From a virus, in the IMG/VR virus record IMGVR_UViG_3300033149_001397, positions 1 to 54,166 of that record: a stretch of DNA of 54,166 bases. One strand, written 5' to 3'. Below the pieces are notes generated by a model, which was not told where the DNA came from, made no database searches, and worked only from the letters and a program-made list of their open reading frames with translations. Positions 34,332 through 43,291 of this stretch are shown here, piece by piece. Both the position numbers and the translations under genes were made by a program. Numbering within the stretch: position 1 is the stretch's first letter; every line of letters starts with the position of its first letter.

Positions 34332-35270
34332 TTACGAAATGACGTTACGGATCAGGTATGCGGCGTATTCGCACACAACCTTGACGTCGTTTTTCTCGTC
34401 TGCGCGCACGTACTTGCCGCGCGGGTCAATGGTGTCCCACTTGTCCACCCGGCGCATCTGAGTGAAGAAGGTCTGACCAAATGTCATCATCTTTTTCCGC
34501 GGCGTTCCAGGAGATTTGTAGAACAATAGCACGTGCTTGCCCCACACGTCAGAGCCGCTGTAGGTAGCTCCGTGGTTGGCAGAATCGTAAATGCCGCCCG
34601 GAATGAGCACCTTCATGTTGAACAGTGTGGCGGGAAGATCGCCGTTGATCAACAGGTTGTCATTGGTGAACTTGCGGAGCGCGCGGATGTTGCTGTCGCG
34701 CTTCATCACCTTTGCAACAGCCGCCGGAATCACAATGTGGTTGGGCTCGAACCCGATGGCCGCGCGAATGGTTTCTTTCGCGGCATCAAGCTCTTCTTCG
34801 ATATCGCCGGTGTAGCTGGCGTTATCCCACTGTGCTGTTCCCGTGCGTGTGGCAGTGTGTCCGCTGGTTGCGAACGTGGCTGCGGCCGTAGCAAGATCGG
34901 CAGCCCGCTTCTCATGTGCAAGCATCAGATTCTCTGTGATGTATCCAGTCGCGTCAACCTCCAGGTCAATGGGTTTGTCCGCGGCGTCGATATCATCCTG
35001 GGAAATTTTGTGCTTCAACGCATGTCGGTCACACGTGTAGGTCGGAGTGCTTTCGATTTCGAACGGGTCAACCTCGTTAGCCTCCGCGTTGCTGGCCTGC
35101 ACGGTGTCATAAATGCGCTTGTCCTGCTTGCCGTAGACAGGATATTTGTCGCTCTCTTTGTCTACCTTGACAAACGGGAAAACCTCAGAGGCGACGAATA
35201 ACCCCTGCCCGTATTTAATGCTGTAGTTCGTCAGAAATCTGTCAACTTTGATGTCTCCATACTTGGACAT
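34332..35270 (-). CDS. Major capsid protein
   Basis: A 312-residue protein with an HK97-fold major capsid look: SIKYGQGLFVASEVFPFVKV near the start, DRHALKHKISQDDIDAADKP, FEPNHIVIPAAVAKVMKRD and a strong P-domain pattern. It follows the DUF2190-like gene and the protease/scaffold, and AGGAGGTGAGCG precedes the ATG. The terminator just after it fits the highest expression in the operon. Confidence 0.88.
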   Translation of the reverse strand: MSKYGDIKVDRFLTNYSIKYGQGLFVASEVFPFVKVDKESDKYPVYGKQDKRIYDTVQASNAEANEVDPFEIESTPTYTCDRHALKHKISQDDIDAADKPIDLEVDATGYITENLMLAHEKRAADLATAAATFATSGHTATRTGTAQWDNASYTGDIEEELDAAKETIRAAIGFEPNHIVIPAAVAKVMKRDSNIRALRKFTNDNLLINGDLPATLFNMKVLIPGGIYDSANHGATYSGSDVWGKHVLLFYKSPGTPRKKMMTFGQTFFTQMRRVDKWDTIDPRGKYVRADEKNDVKVVCEYAAYLIRNVIS

Positions 35271-35284
35271 ATTCGCTCACCTCC

Positions 35285-35686
35285 TTAGCTGGAATATGCA
35301 TTAATACCGACGAGCTGAACGGCGATAATATCACCGGATGAGCTCGCCGCTTCCAGGGCTTTACCCACAATTATGATGCCCTGAGTTGTAGCCCCTGCTG
35401 GCTTCGGTTTGACCCGACCAGCTGAATCAGCTGTCACGAGTTTGTCACCGATTGATACGCTTGCCCCGGCGGTGAGATACACGATGCCGGATGTGTACAC
35501 TGTGCCATATTTTCCGTCCGCGATCTGCTCGCTTGTCGCGCCGATCATTGTCTCGACCGAGCTTGCGCCTGACGGATACTGGCACTCGTCTTTGGTGGAT
35601 GACGTCACAACAACCCGGTATTTCTCGATTGTCGAGCCGCTGCCGTTTTTCCACGTGGTCAAATTGCTTAGATTTTTCTCTGGCAT
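35285..35686 (-). CDS. DUF2190-like capsid decoration protein
   Basis: A 133-residue beta-rich protein. GTVYTSGIVYLTAGASVSIG, KLVTADSAGRVKP and GKALEAASSSGDIIAVQLVG are typical of the DUF2190 family found between the scaffold/protease and the capsid gene. Family members stabilise or decorate heads. AGGAGGTGTGA precedes the start. Confidence 0.85.
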   Translation of the reverse strand: MPEKNLSNLTTWKNGSGSTIEKYRVVVTSSTKDECQYPSGASSVETMIGATSEQIADGKYGTVYTSGIVYLTAGASVSIGDKLVTADSAGRVKPKPAGATTQGIIIVGKALEAASSSGDIIAVQLVGINAYSS

Positions 35687-35701
35687 GTTATCACACCTCC
35701 T

Positions 35702-36334
35702 TTAGTCTTTGTCGTAAAGTTCGAGATCCAGGACGGCCTTTGCGTAGTGGTCCTTGTTGTCGTAATCAAGGTCGTTCTCCTTGCAATAGGCCCGCACTTT
35801 CTTCTCGATAACTGAGTCGTCATCCTTGTTGCGCTCGTTGGCGGGCGTTGATTTGCCAGCCTGCGAGAACAGGTCAGATTCCGGCATGTCCTCAATGTGC
35901 TTGCGGATGTCCGTCACCGTCTCGCCATCCACATCGATTGAAAATTTGTCCGGGTCTTCATCGGCCTGCTTCAACAGCGCGGAGAAATGCGCGCGCAGTG
36001 CCGGTGGAAATTTCTTAGAGTGCTTATCAAGAAACGCCTCGCGCTCCTTGTCTGCGGCCTCGTCTGCGGCCTTCCTGTATTCGGTAATTTCCTCTTTCAT
36101 TGTGCTGTTCTCTTTTTTGACAGCATCCAGTTCGTCGGAAATCTTTGAAAACTTTTCAGCCTCTTCCGTGGCCTTGTCCTCGGCCTCTTTCATGGCCTTG
36201 GCGTGATCGTCTTTGGCCTGTTTCAGCTTGTCGCCAAGCTCCTCAATCTTGCTCTGTGCGGCAGAGTGTTTCTTGGTAAGCTCGGTTACTTCTGCTGTCA
36301 GGTCTGCGATCTGCTTTTCAAGCTCTTTGCTCAT
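35702..36334 (-). CDS. Nested scaffold protein (internal start in the protease gene)
   Basis: Inside the protease frame the sequence GGAGGTGAAAGCAAA-ATG places a near-perfect ribosome site seven bases before an in-frame ATG at 36334. Initiation here gives a 210-residue, mostly coiled-coil protein (MSKELEKQIADLTAEVTEL...). This is the arrangement of lambda C/Nu3 and Mu I/Z, where the scaffold is the C-terminal half of the protease gene. Confidence 0.85.
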   Translation of the reverse strand: MSKELEKQIADLTAEVTELTKKHSAAQSKIEELGDKLKQAKDDHAKAMKEAEDKATEEAEKFSKISDELDAVKKENSTMKEEITEYRKAADEAADKEREAFLDKHSKKFPPALRAHFSALLKQADEDPDKFSIDVDGETVTDIRKHIEDMPESDLFSQAGKSTPANERNKDDDSVIEKKVRAYCKENDLDYDNKDHYAKAVLDLELYDKD

Positions 36335-37129
36335 TTTGCTTTCACCTCCGTCAGGTGAATTTGGTTCATCGTCCTGCTTATACCAAAAACTGGTTTCGGG
36401 GACACCGTTTTCATACATTGCCGCAAGCTCGTTAAGGTTCGATAGCGCAGGCATGCTCTTGCCCAATATCGCCACGCCAACAGGGAGCAGCTTGTACAAT
36501 TTGCCGGTTGCCTCATCTTTAAAGTTTTTCGCTATCTCAAGCGACTTGAATTTGTAGGCCCCGGCCCTTATCAGCGTGGCAAGTTTTTTTGGAACTTGCT
36601 TCAGGTCACATATCAGCTTTTCGCCCTGTACACGGAAATTGCGCATCCATCCGAACGCCGGCATACCGTCCTTGAAGTGACCTTCCAGCTTTGCAATCGA
36701 CTGGTCTTTGTTGTGTCCAAGCTTCACCGCCGCACTCAGCCGTCCACCCATTTCGTTAGCAGCAGCCGCCATCCCGAGCAGGTCGTCCTTGGTGTACTTG
36801 CGCTTTGAGCCGTTGCAACTTGTGTATTCGCCTGTCGCAAATACTTCCTGCCCATTAAAGTCAACCGTCTCAAGTGTATCTTTTGCAAACTTGTCTGACG
36901 CGGGCTCGAACGGAACGCACTTGAAATCATGTTCTTTTACCCATTTGCGCGCCTGCGCCTCGGTGTATTTTTCCTTGTCAAAACGGATCGCCTGGATTTC
37001 AGATTTTCCGTCTTCTGTTATACCAAAGATGGCGTCAATGCCAGGCGCAAACTTGTCGTTCTGTCTGCGCATCTCTTTAAACTTTTTTGGGTCTGCTACC
37101 CTGCATGCGTGTTCGTTTTCGTATGGCAT
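35702..37129 (-). CDS. Capsid maturation protease fused to scaffold (Mu gpI-like)
   Basis: A 475-residue protein. The N-terminal part (about residues 40-260) resembles the Mu gpI protease family: VKLGHNKDQ, PAFGWMRNFRV, LATLIRAGAYKFKSLEIAKN and LLPVGVAILG. H in LGHN and S in KFKSLEI are the likely catalytic residues. The rest is a coiled-coil scaffold domain also made separately from an internal start at 36334. I use the ATG at 37129 (AAGGTGAT upstream). A longer in-frame start overlaps the phosphatase gene. Confidence 0.85.
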   Translation of the reverse strand: MPYENEHACRVADPKKFKEMRRQNDKFAPGIDAIFGITEDGKSEIQAIRFDKEKYTEAQARKWVKEHDFKCVPFEPASDKFAKDTLETVDFNGQEVFATGEYTSCNGSKRKYTKDDLLGMAAAANEMGGRLSAAVKLGHNKDQSIAKLEGHFKDGMPAFGWMRNFRVQGEKLICDLKQVPKKLATLIRAGAYKFKSLEIAKNFKDEATGKLYKLLPVGVAILGKSMPALSNLNELAAMYENGVPETSFWYKQDDEPNSPDGGESKMSKELEKQIADLTAEVTELTKKHSAAQSKIEELGDKLKQAKDDHAKAMKEAEDKATEEAEKFSKISDELDAVKKENSTMKEEITEYRKAADEAADKEREAFLDKHSKKFPPALRAHFSALLKQADEDPDKFSIDVDGETVTDIRKHIEDMPESDLFSQAGKSTPANERNKDDDSVIEKKVRAYCKENDLDYDNKDHYAKAVLDLELYDKD

Positions 37130-37143
37130 AGTATCACCTTCAA

Positions 37144-37608
37144 TTATTCTGAATTGTTTTCTGTACAATTCATACCACGTATAAACTGGTTGAATGTCTT
37201 TATTAGTGCCTCGTTTGGATTTGCAATTGATCTTTTTTCTTTAATCATCGCAATTGCCGAATTGATATCTTTGCACACACCGCCAAACACAAGGTATGAT
37301 GCCACAACACAAACAGACCTGCTCCTGCCCTCATGGCAATATACAAGAATTGGTTTGTCAGAGTGGGCCAGAATAGAGCGCAGGGAATCTATTGCCACGC
37401 CGACTTTCCACACCGGATTTCCGCCGCCATCAACAAACCCAACATGTATGCTTGCCTCAACATCAAGATCTATTGCGCAGTTCATTGTCAAGAAATCCTG
37501 CTCATTTGCATTAACAATAAAAAACACGCCGTTTTTCTTTCTGACCGGCGCCTTGTCTTTTCCATCACGAGATGAGCCAATCCAAACCCTATCTGTAATT
37601 CTGTCCAT
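37144..37608 (-). CDS. Dual-specificity protein phosphatase
   Basis: A 154-residue protein tyrosine/dual-specificity phosphatase. YCHEGRSRSV carries the C-x5-R loop with C91 and R97. The usual H before C is replaced by Y90. D60 in VGFVDGG is a candidate general acid. It opens with DRITDRVWIGS, the typical start of small DSPs. The gene sits between portal and protease, three bases after the portal stop, so it is expressed with head proteins. It may dephosphorylate a virion protein, a host protein or a nucleic-acid cap. The target is unknown. Confidence 0.87.
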   Translation of the reverse strand: MDRITDRVWIGSSRDGKDKAPVRKKNGVFFIVNANEQDFLTMNCAIDLDVEASIHVGFVDGGGNPVWKVGVAIDSLRSILAHSDKPILVYCHEGRSRSVCVVASYLVFGGVCKDINSAIAMIKEKRSIANPNEALIKTFNQFIRGMNCTENNSE

Positions 37609-37610
37609 TT

Positions 37611-40016
37611 TTATACCGTCCTTTCTCCAAGCCCGCCGAACTCGGAAGCCAGGTTGTTCAAATTTGGCTTGTTTGAAAATTTCTCCGGAACATCATCAAC
37701 AAATACTGCGACTATGATTGACCTGCAATTTAAATGGTTATGTGGCGTTATGCTGTTCCAGACAGGATCGTCTGCCGCATATATTTTTCCATCAAGGCTG
37801 CTGCAGAAAGCAGTTGTGCGCTCATCCAGTATTGCAGAGTACATTAGCGCCGGGAAGTTTCCGCTTGCGGCTCCTTCCTTAAACGCCTCTCTGCGCGCAA
37901 GGTTGAATGCTCTGGTTACGTTTGTCCGCACTATGGTTTCAAGGCGCGGAGCAGAGGCTATGGCTTTATTGGCAACATCGCCACGCGCAATGTATTTTTC
38001 AAAAACATCCCCAACGCCCTTCATCATTGTCTTTACATCTGCACCATTTGTCACCCCGGACATGATTGCGTTTTTCACATCCCGCAAGATGTCAGTCTTT
38101 ATAACGTCGGTTATCCAGAATGCCTGCGCGTCTATATTGCCGGACAGTTCAAGCGCCATGCGATTTCTCCACGCGCGTATCTTTGCCCACTCCCCGGCCT
38201 CTCGCCATTTGCGAATCTGCGATATCTCTTCTTCTGGAATCCTTCGGTCTTCCATTTTGATTTTCACAAACCTGTCAACATCTTCCGTCTGTGAAAACGT
38301 CTTTGCCGCCAGCGTGCCGCCCACATTGATTTCTTTATATGCGACCTCTGCCTGATCTGTGATAATGGCTTTAAGGCCATCCTTGTATATGTTCTTGAAG
38401 TCGCGCAAGCCAATAAGCTTCAGGCTTTGCAGTTGCTTTGTGTCAACCTTGTCGCCAACAAACACGCGACGCGGCAGATATGCCAGCATGTTGTCCTTCA
38501 TTTTCTGCAACGGCCCCGCAAGCTCCTCCATAATGGCCTCTGCCGCACCTGTCATATCCCTGTCAAGCTTTTCAAAATTGACGCGCTCTTCATACGCATT
38601 TTTCTTGCGCGCAAGTGAAAAAGAATGTTGCGTATCGCGGCTCTTGCTTTCTCCTGTAATCTGCGCCTCTTGTGGCTGATTCTGCGGCTCCTGTTGTACC
38701 AACGGTGTTTTCCCATCAGGGCCAATCTCCGGAGGCGACAACCACGGCGATAGCGGTTTGCCCTCGACGTTTGTTCTCCACTGCTTCCCGGAGATATCAA
38801 CACGCGGCAACCCAAGCTTTTCACGATAGTCGTTAACGTCGCTTGGAGTTATAATACCACCAGCAAACAGTGTCATAACGTCACTTGCGGTCATGTCCTC
38901 AATGCCTTTACCGCGCGGTGAAGACCTGAACTTGGGATATGACTCAACGCCCTGATAATTCAGGTCAACAAGCTGCTTTATCACCTGCTCGAACATGATT
39001 GTATCTTCGATGTCAGAGCGAATCATGCCCACATAGGTTTCTTTTGTTGCGGCGTGAATGTCTCCGAGCGCATAGCTGCCTTTTCCGTCGCCGGTGGTTG
39101 ATGTGAGTGTCTGCCCCTGTATGCCGGTAACAATCTGCTTATCGTGGTATTCAATCGCTTTCAGAAAGCCGAGCGCGCCGCCGGATGCAACCTGCTCAAA
39201 ATCAATCTCGATATCGTTCGGGATAGTGATTGCTGTGTTGCTCATGATGTCTTTCAGGATAGACTGTAGCTGATTCTGCGATGCGCCGTCGCCGGACGCC
39301 GACTGTGAATATGAGCCCGCCGGATACTTTGCGATGCGCGTCGGGAATCCGTATGTTTCAAGATAGATATTCCACCACTTTAGCAAGAAGTCCTTTGACC
39401 AATAATGTTTGTAGACTTTTCGCAACACAGACCGGCCATAGATGTTTCCATCTTCCGGGTTGTGCGAATAGACAATGAATTTATATATCGGTACGGTGGT
39501 TTCCTGGTCTGCGACGTTCTTGATTTCAATCAGGTTGTTATATTCATCAACGATAAGCTCGTAGTCTCCTGGCCACTGCGGCTTGATGCTACTGAGCGCC
39601 CACATGCCATTGTATTTGCCGCCCTCGCACACCTTGAAATTCTTTTCGAGTATCGCGTATCCCCTGTATATCGCGGACATGCAATCCCACAGAAAGCGCT
39701 TTAGCGACCCGTCCATATTCTCAAAAACCCATGCAACGAAATCAGCAATCTCAACGTCCTGCTTGTCTTTGGTTGCCGGGATTATCTGGTAGTTGTTCGG
39801 GATAACTGAATAGCGAATGGCATTAATGGAGTTTTCAACCTGAACCTCGTTCATCATGGTGTCATAAATCTCTATGCCCTTGCGCGATATTAGAGTATCC
39901 GGGTTTTCAAACTCGTCTCCGAGGCTGCTTAATGCGCTTTCTCCAACACCATAACTTTTTAACAAGACACTCTTATTAATCTTCTTGCCGTCTGGACCAT
40001 ATATTTCGTTTGCCAT
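37611..40016 (-). CDS. Portal protein fused to MuF-type head protein
   Basis: An 801-residue protein. Residues about 1-440 match the DUF935/Mu gp29 portal family (IYGRSVLRKVYKHYWSKDFL, WNIYLETYGFPTRIAKYPAG, GDIHAATKETYV, YREKLGLPRVD). Residues about 480-800 contain a MuF/gp30 domain (TIVRTNVTRAFNLARREAF, ILDERTTAFCSSLDGKIY, TPHNHLNCRSI). In Mu these are separate genes. I start at the ATG at 40016 with GGAG eight bases upstream. The fusion places the MuF domain, thought to be injected or internal, on every portal subunit. Confidence 0.9.
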   Translation of the reverse strand: MANEIYGPDGKKINKSVLLKSYGVGESALSSLGDEFENPDTLISRKGIEIYDTMMNEVQVENSINAIRYSVIPNNYQIIPATKDKQDVEIADFVAWVFENMDGSLKRFLWDCMSAIYRGYAILEKNFKVCEGGKYNGMWALSSIKPQWPGDYELIVDEYNNLIEIKNVADQETTVPIYKFIVYSHNPEDGNIYGRSVLRKVYKHYWSKDFLLKWWNIYLETYGFPTRIAKYPAGSYSQSASGDGASQNQLQSILKDIMSNTAITIPNDIEIDFEQVASGGALGFLKAIEYHDKQIVTGIQGQTLTSTTGDGKGSYALGDIHAATKETYVGMIRSDIEDTIMFEQVIKQLVDLNYQGVESYPKFRSSPRGKGIEDMTASDVMTLFAGGIITPSDVNDYREKLGLPRVDISGKQWRTNVEGKPLSPWLSPPEIGPDGKTPLVQQEPQNQPQEAQITGESKSRDTQHSFSLARKKNAYEERVNFEKLDRDMTGAAEAIMEELAGPLQKMKDNMLAYLPRRVFVGDKVDTKQLQSLKLIGLRDFKNIYKDGLKAIITDQAEVAYKEINVGGTLAAKTFSQTEDVDRFVKIKMEDRRIPEEEISQIRKWREAGEWAKIRAWRNRMALELSGNIDAQAFWITDVIKTDILRDVKNAIMSGVTNGADVKTMMKGVGDVFEKYIARGDVANKAIASAPRLETIVRTNVTRAFNLARREAFKEGAASGNFPALMYSAILDERTTAFCSSLDGKIYAADDPVWNSITPHNHLNCRSIIVAVFVDDVPEKFSNKPNLNNLASEFGGLGERTV

Positions 40017-40033
40017 TAACACCACTCCGCGCG

Positions 40034-40537
40034 TTACGCTTTGTTTGCTGCCGCAAGCTCAAGATCAACAAGGCGTTGCTCAAGCCGCTCTGCCATCACC
40101 GTTAATTTTGACACGACGAATCTGAAAGTTATACCACGTATCAAACCTACGCTGTTTCCGGACCCGGCTGCTGACGCCATAAGATCGGCCATCTTGTCGC
40201 CCAGCATCGAAATCGCTACGCGCATATCAGCGATATTGTCGGCCTTCTTTATGTCTTTCGGGATATGGTTTGCTGTAAGCACCCCGGAAATGATTTCGCC
40301 CACAACGCCATTAACCCATTCGATGTCTTTGTTTTTTGTGGCAGTTGCCTTTTCACTCTTTAGCCGCCCAGTCTCTGCTTTCAGCTTTTCTATGTGTTCT
40401 CTGAGCTCAATGGCTGTTGCCTCAGCTTCCGAGGCGTGATCCTCAATCTCTTTGATTCTTGCCTGCGCTGCCAGCAGATCAAGATCAAGCCTGTTGCAGT
40501 TTTCACACTCATGCTTTTCCTGTTTTTTTGTTGCCAT
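40034..40537 (-). CDS. Coiled-coil protein with N-terminal CxxC
   Basis: A 167-residue protein between the large terminase and portal genes. It starts with a short basic segment and ECENCN, then a coiled coil of about 55 residues (LAAQARIKEIEDHASEAEAT), then a mixed C-terminal region. No family was recognised. Position suggests a head or packaging accessory protein. Confidence 0.7.
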   Translation of the reverse strand: MATKKQEKHECENCNRLDLDLLAAQARIKEIEDHASEAEATAIELREHIEKLKAETGRLKSEKATATKNKDIEWVNGVVGEIISGVLTANHIPKDIKKADNIADMRVAISMLGDKMADLMASAAGSGNSVGLIRGITFRFVVSKLTVMAERLEQRLVDLELAAANKA

Positions 40538-40554
40538 GTTTTCAATCTCCCTTT

Positions 40555-42228
40555 TTACCAGTTGCTTGTTTCAGACCCTCTTAACATTTCCTGAACGCTG
40601 ATTGTCTTGGGCTTGAACGCCTCTTCAACTGCCGGGCCGCCCTTGCCTGCCCCCGAACGGTTTCCTGACCCGGCCACCATCTTTATCAGCGAATCAAGGC
40701 TGCGGCCCCCGCGCACTTCTTCACGCGCGAACCACATGGCCATCAACGTGTCGCTTGTTCCGTATGTCGGGAAGAATTTTACTTCACGCTGCCATACACA
40801 CCACGGACACTCACAGTCTGGATTGTCGCGGTGGTCCACATGACCGAGCGCAATAACCCACAGCCCGTTACTAAACTCAATATCCATTCCCTCAACCCCG
40901 GCTGTCGGATCCGCTTTGTTGCGACCTGTCTGAAATGGCTTTGTGTTTATTTTCCCTTCCCCCGCGTCCTGGACCCATGAAACAACACGCTCTTGTACTG
41001 CGTTATTCTCTATTACAAAGACGTCCGGGTTAAACTCACTCTGTACCGCAAGGCATTGCTCGATTGGTTCTCGCCCTTTCCATGCGCCCCGTCTAATGTC
41101 AAGCGGTATCCGTATCCCGGTCGTTCGTTCACAAGCCAGCGTAAATATCGCAAAGCCCGGCCGGCCGCTTCCGCTCGGGTCAACAGCCGAAACCACGCGC
41201 CAGTTCTTTCCGTGCATCTTCATCGCTTCAAATGGCGTTATCGTGTAGTCAACGCACTTGTCAAATGATTTCAGAACTATGTCGTCATCTGAGTACGGTT
41301 TTAGAAATCCACCACGCGCCCACGCGCGTTCTCCTACTGTGCGCCGGCGTTTCTGTAGCTCTGCCTGATTCCATTTGGTGTCCCACAGTGGCAGCAACCA
41401 TTTCTCCCCGTCACATAGGCAAACAATCTTGTCAAGCTTTTCAGCTATAGGCTGCACGAGCACGAGAAATTCAGGATTCTTCATCACATAGCTCATCGTG
41501 CAATCATCCTCATGCCACGGCGTGGCGATATAAAGGACCTGCACATAGTTGAGCTGTCTGTTCGTAACGTCCAGCCTGGATAGCCACGTCTCCCTGACTG
41601 CCCCGGATACCATGTCGCGTTTCTTCGGCTCCTGGATTGAGTTCTTATGGTCACACACATCGTCAAACATCAACTTGTCTGCGCGGCCGCCGATTCCAGA
41701 CGACAACACTCCGAGCGATTCAATGCTTGGATCTTTGCTTGCCCCTTTCCTTTTCACAAACAGCCGGTGTGTTGACCACCCACGTTTATAGTCCGGCTCT
41801 ATGTTTGGGAAGACCATTTTAAACCGCTCGTTCTGTTCGATGTATGTTTTCACAGACTGTATTCTGTTCGCCGCATTCGCGTCATTGTTCGATATGATTT
41901 TCTGCCGCATCTGCGGGTTACGCCCCAGGTCAAACAGCGCGTCACCTATTATTGTCTGCTCTGTTTTCCCGTGGCCCCATGGCGCGATTATGCCGCAGTA
42001 TTTTTTCACCTTGATGCAGTGCTCAACGTGCGCCGACCATGACAGATGAATCTTCCCAGGGATAAGACGGTCGCCATGCTCGTCCTCCATCACAAACGAC
42101 TTGAACACATCACGGTCACGCCGCGCCTCATGAATTATCCGCTCTTCGCGCGATAATAACACAGATGCAACATGCTCTGTTATTACCGGTTTACTTTTTC
42201 CCGCTTCTGCCACCGCGATAAACACCAT
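40555..42228 (-). CDS. terL: Terminase large subunit
   Basis: A 557-residue packaging motor. APWGHGKTE (82-90) is Walker A, KLMFDDVCD the Walker B region, and VSAVDPSGSG plus FVIENNAVQ mark the C-terminal RNase-H-like nuclease with its acidic residues. The sequence RAWARGGFLKPYSDD also fits the family. I start at the ATG at 42228. A longer reading would run 18 more residues into the small-subunit gene. It overlaps the small subunit by 38 bp. Confidence 0.93.
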   Translation of the reverse strand: MVFIAVAEAGKSKPVITEHVASVLLSREERIIHEARRDRDVFKSFVMEDEHGDRLIPGKIHLSWSAHVEHCIKVKKYCGIIAPWGHGKTEQTIIGDALFDLGRNPQMRQKIISNNDANAANRIQSVKTYIEQNERFKMVFPNIEPDYKRGWSTHRLFVKRKGASKDPSIESLGVLSSGIGGRADKLMFDDVCDHKNSIQEPKKRDMVSGAVRETWLSRLDVTNRQLNYVQVLYIATPWHEDDCTMSYVMKNPEFLVLVQPIAEKLDKIVCLCDGEKWLLPLWDTKWNQAELQKRRRTVGERAWARGGFLKPYSDDDIVLKSFDKCVDYTITPFEAMKMHGKNWRVVSAVDPSGSGRPGFAIFTLACERTTGIRIPLDIRRGAWKGREPIEQCLAVQSEFNPDVFVIENNAVQERVVSWVQDAGEGKINTKPFQTGRNKADPTAGVEGMDIEFSNGLWVIALGHVDHRDNPDCECPWCVWQREVKFFPTYGTSDTLMAMWFAREEVRGGRSLDSLIKMVAGSGNRSGAGKGGPAVEEAFKPKTISVQEMLRGSETSNW

Positions 42229-42805
42229 CTTTCTGTTTGGTAAGGTCCAGCACCATGCCCTGTTCACGCCGCATCTTTTCAACGTCGTCCGGGGACAGGC
42301 TCAAGATGTTGTTGATTATCTGCACGCGGACACTATCGCCACCCTCGCCGTCGGACAGCTTACTTTTCAATTTCTCCAGCCGCTCAAGCGTGTCATTCCG
42401 CAGCCGTATCAAATCTTTGGTAGCAATGTCGGCGTCCAGCTCCCCATCTTCGTTTTCCTTAAATCGGTTTGTAATTACCCGGTTCATCTTTTCAACGTCG
42501 GCCGTCAGCACGTCAATTTGTTTATCAACCAGCGCCAGCGCGAACCGCTCACGCCTGGCAACAACCGCGCTCTGTATGGCGTCCCGCTTTCTAAGCCGCG
42601 TGATATGCCGCGTGTCGCAACCGTGCCGCTCGGCTATCTGGCTATTGGTGTACTTCCCGCTCGCTATCGCGCCCACGATTTTCCACAGCTCCGGGGTCCA
42701 TTGCTTATGCGGCTGACTCGCAGCCCAAAGCAAAGACTTGCCTTTCTCTTCGCGCGCATTATTGTCTATTGCGTTTTGAACATGTGGTTTCAGTTTCTTG
42801 CCCAT
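42191..42805 (-). CDS. terS: Terminase small subunit (Mu gp27-like helix-turn-helix)
   Basis: A 204-residue DNA-binding protein. WTPELWKIVGAIASGKYTNS followed by QIAERHGCDTRHITRLRKRD is a helix-turn-helix. The rest is helical with a coiled-coil (DLIRLRNDTLERLEKLKSKL). It lies directly before terL. I choose the ATG at 42805 because the promoter -10 box lies only ten bases upstream. In-frame ATGs at 42838 and 42826 fall inside the promoter. The mRNA is nearly leaderless. Confidence 0.82.
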   Translation of the reverse strand: MGKKLKPHVQNAIDNNAREEKGKSLLWAASQPHKQWTPELWKIVGAIASGKYTNSQIAERHGCDTRHITRLRKRDAIQSAVVARRERFALALVDKQIDVLTADVEKMNRVITNRFKENEDGELDADIATKDLIRLRNDTLERLEKLKSKLSDGEGGDSVRVQIINNILSLSPDDVEKMRREQGMVLDLTKQKDGVYRGGRSGKK

Positions 42806-42815
42806 CGCTGCTAAT

Positions 42816-42844
42816 AGTGTATACATTTCTGACAGCATTGTCAA
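42816..42844 (-). promoter_or_regulatory. Late-operon promoter (leftward)
   Basis: TTGACA (42844-42839), 17 bases, TACACT (42821-42816), within GTATACACT. The predicted start point is about four bases before the terS ATG. This promoter would drive the whole head, sugar, tail and lysis operon. Confidence 0.85.
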
Positions 42845-42893
42845 CAACCTGTAAAGAAAATATACACACGCACAAAAAAACCCGATAATACTA

Positions 42894-42921
42894 TTGATTT
42901 TTGCACGCCAGCAATTATAAT
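42894..42921 (+). promoter_or_regulatory. Divergent rightward promoter
   Basis: TTGATT (42894-42899), 16 bases, TATAAT (42916-42921). AAAGGA precedes the first plus-strand gene at 42963. Together with the leftward promoter it forms a compact divergent control region of about 160 bp. Confidence 0.82.
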
Positions 42922-42962
42922 CAATATATAACACTACCACTTCGCACAGAAAGGACCTCACA

Positions 42963-43289
42963 ATGAAAGCTCAAAAAACAATGTTCACTGTTTGGAACGA
43001 GCCGGACCTGAAAATCCAAATCGGTAATAACCTCGGACTGGTTGAACTCCGAATTTTTACAATCAGCAATGACCCGGAAAAGCCGGGCCAGCTCACAAAA
43101 AAACCCACCACATACAACATAAATTACGAATCAGCCCTGAAACACCTATACTGCGTGCTGAAGGATGTACCAACCGGCGTGGTAAAAGGCTTCGACGCAC
43201 TCATCGAGCAGGAAAAACTGTGGCAAAAAAAGGTGTCGCAAATAGCACAACGGATTGAGGATGCTGTTTCGGCCGCCAAAAGGGACTGA
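42963..43289 (+). CDS. Hypothetical protein, 108 aa, upstream of the methyltransferase
   Basis: The first of the two plus-strand genes. It is a 108-residue mixed protein (MKAQKTMFTVWNEPDLKIQI) with a helical C-terminus (EKLWQKKVSQIAQRIEDAV). Its stop codon lies three bases before the methyltransferase starts, inside their shared ribosome-binding region. Function unknown. A modulator or specificity partner of the methyltransferase is possible. Confidence 0.7.
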   Translation: MKAQKTMFTVWNEPDLKIQIGNNLGLVELRIFTISNDPEKPGQLTKKPTTYNINYESALKHLYCVLKDVPTGVVKGFDALIEQEKLWQKKVSQIAQRIEDAVSAAKRD

Positions 43290-43291
43290 CA

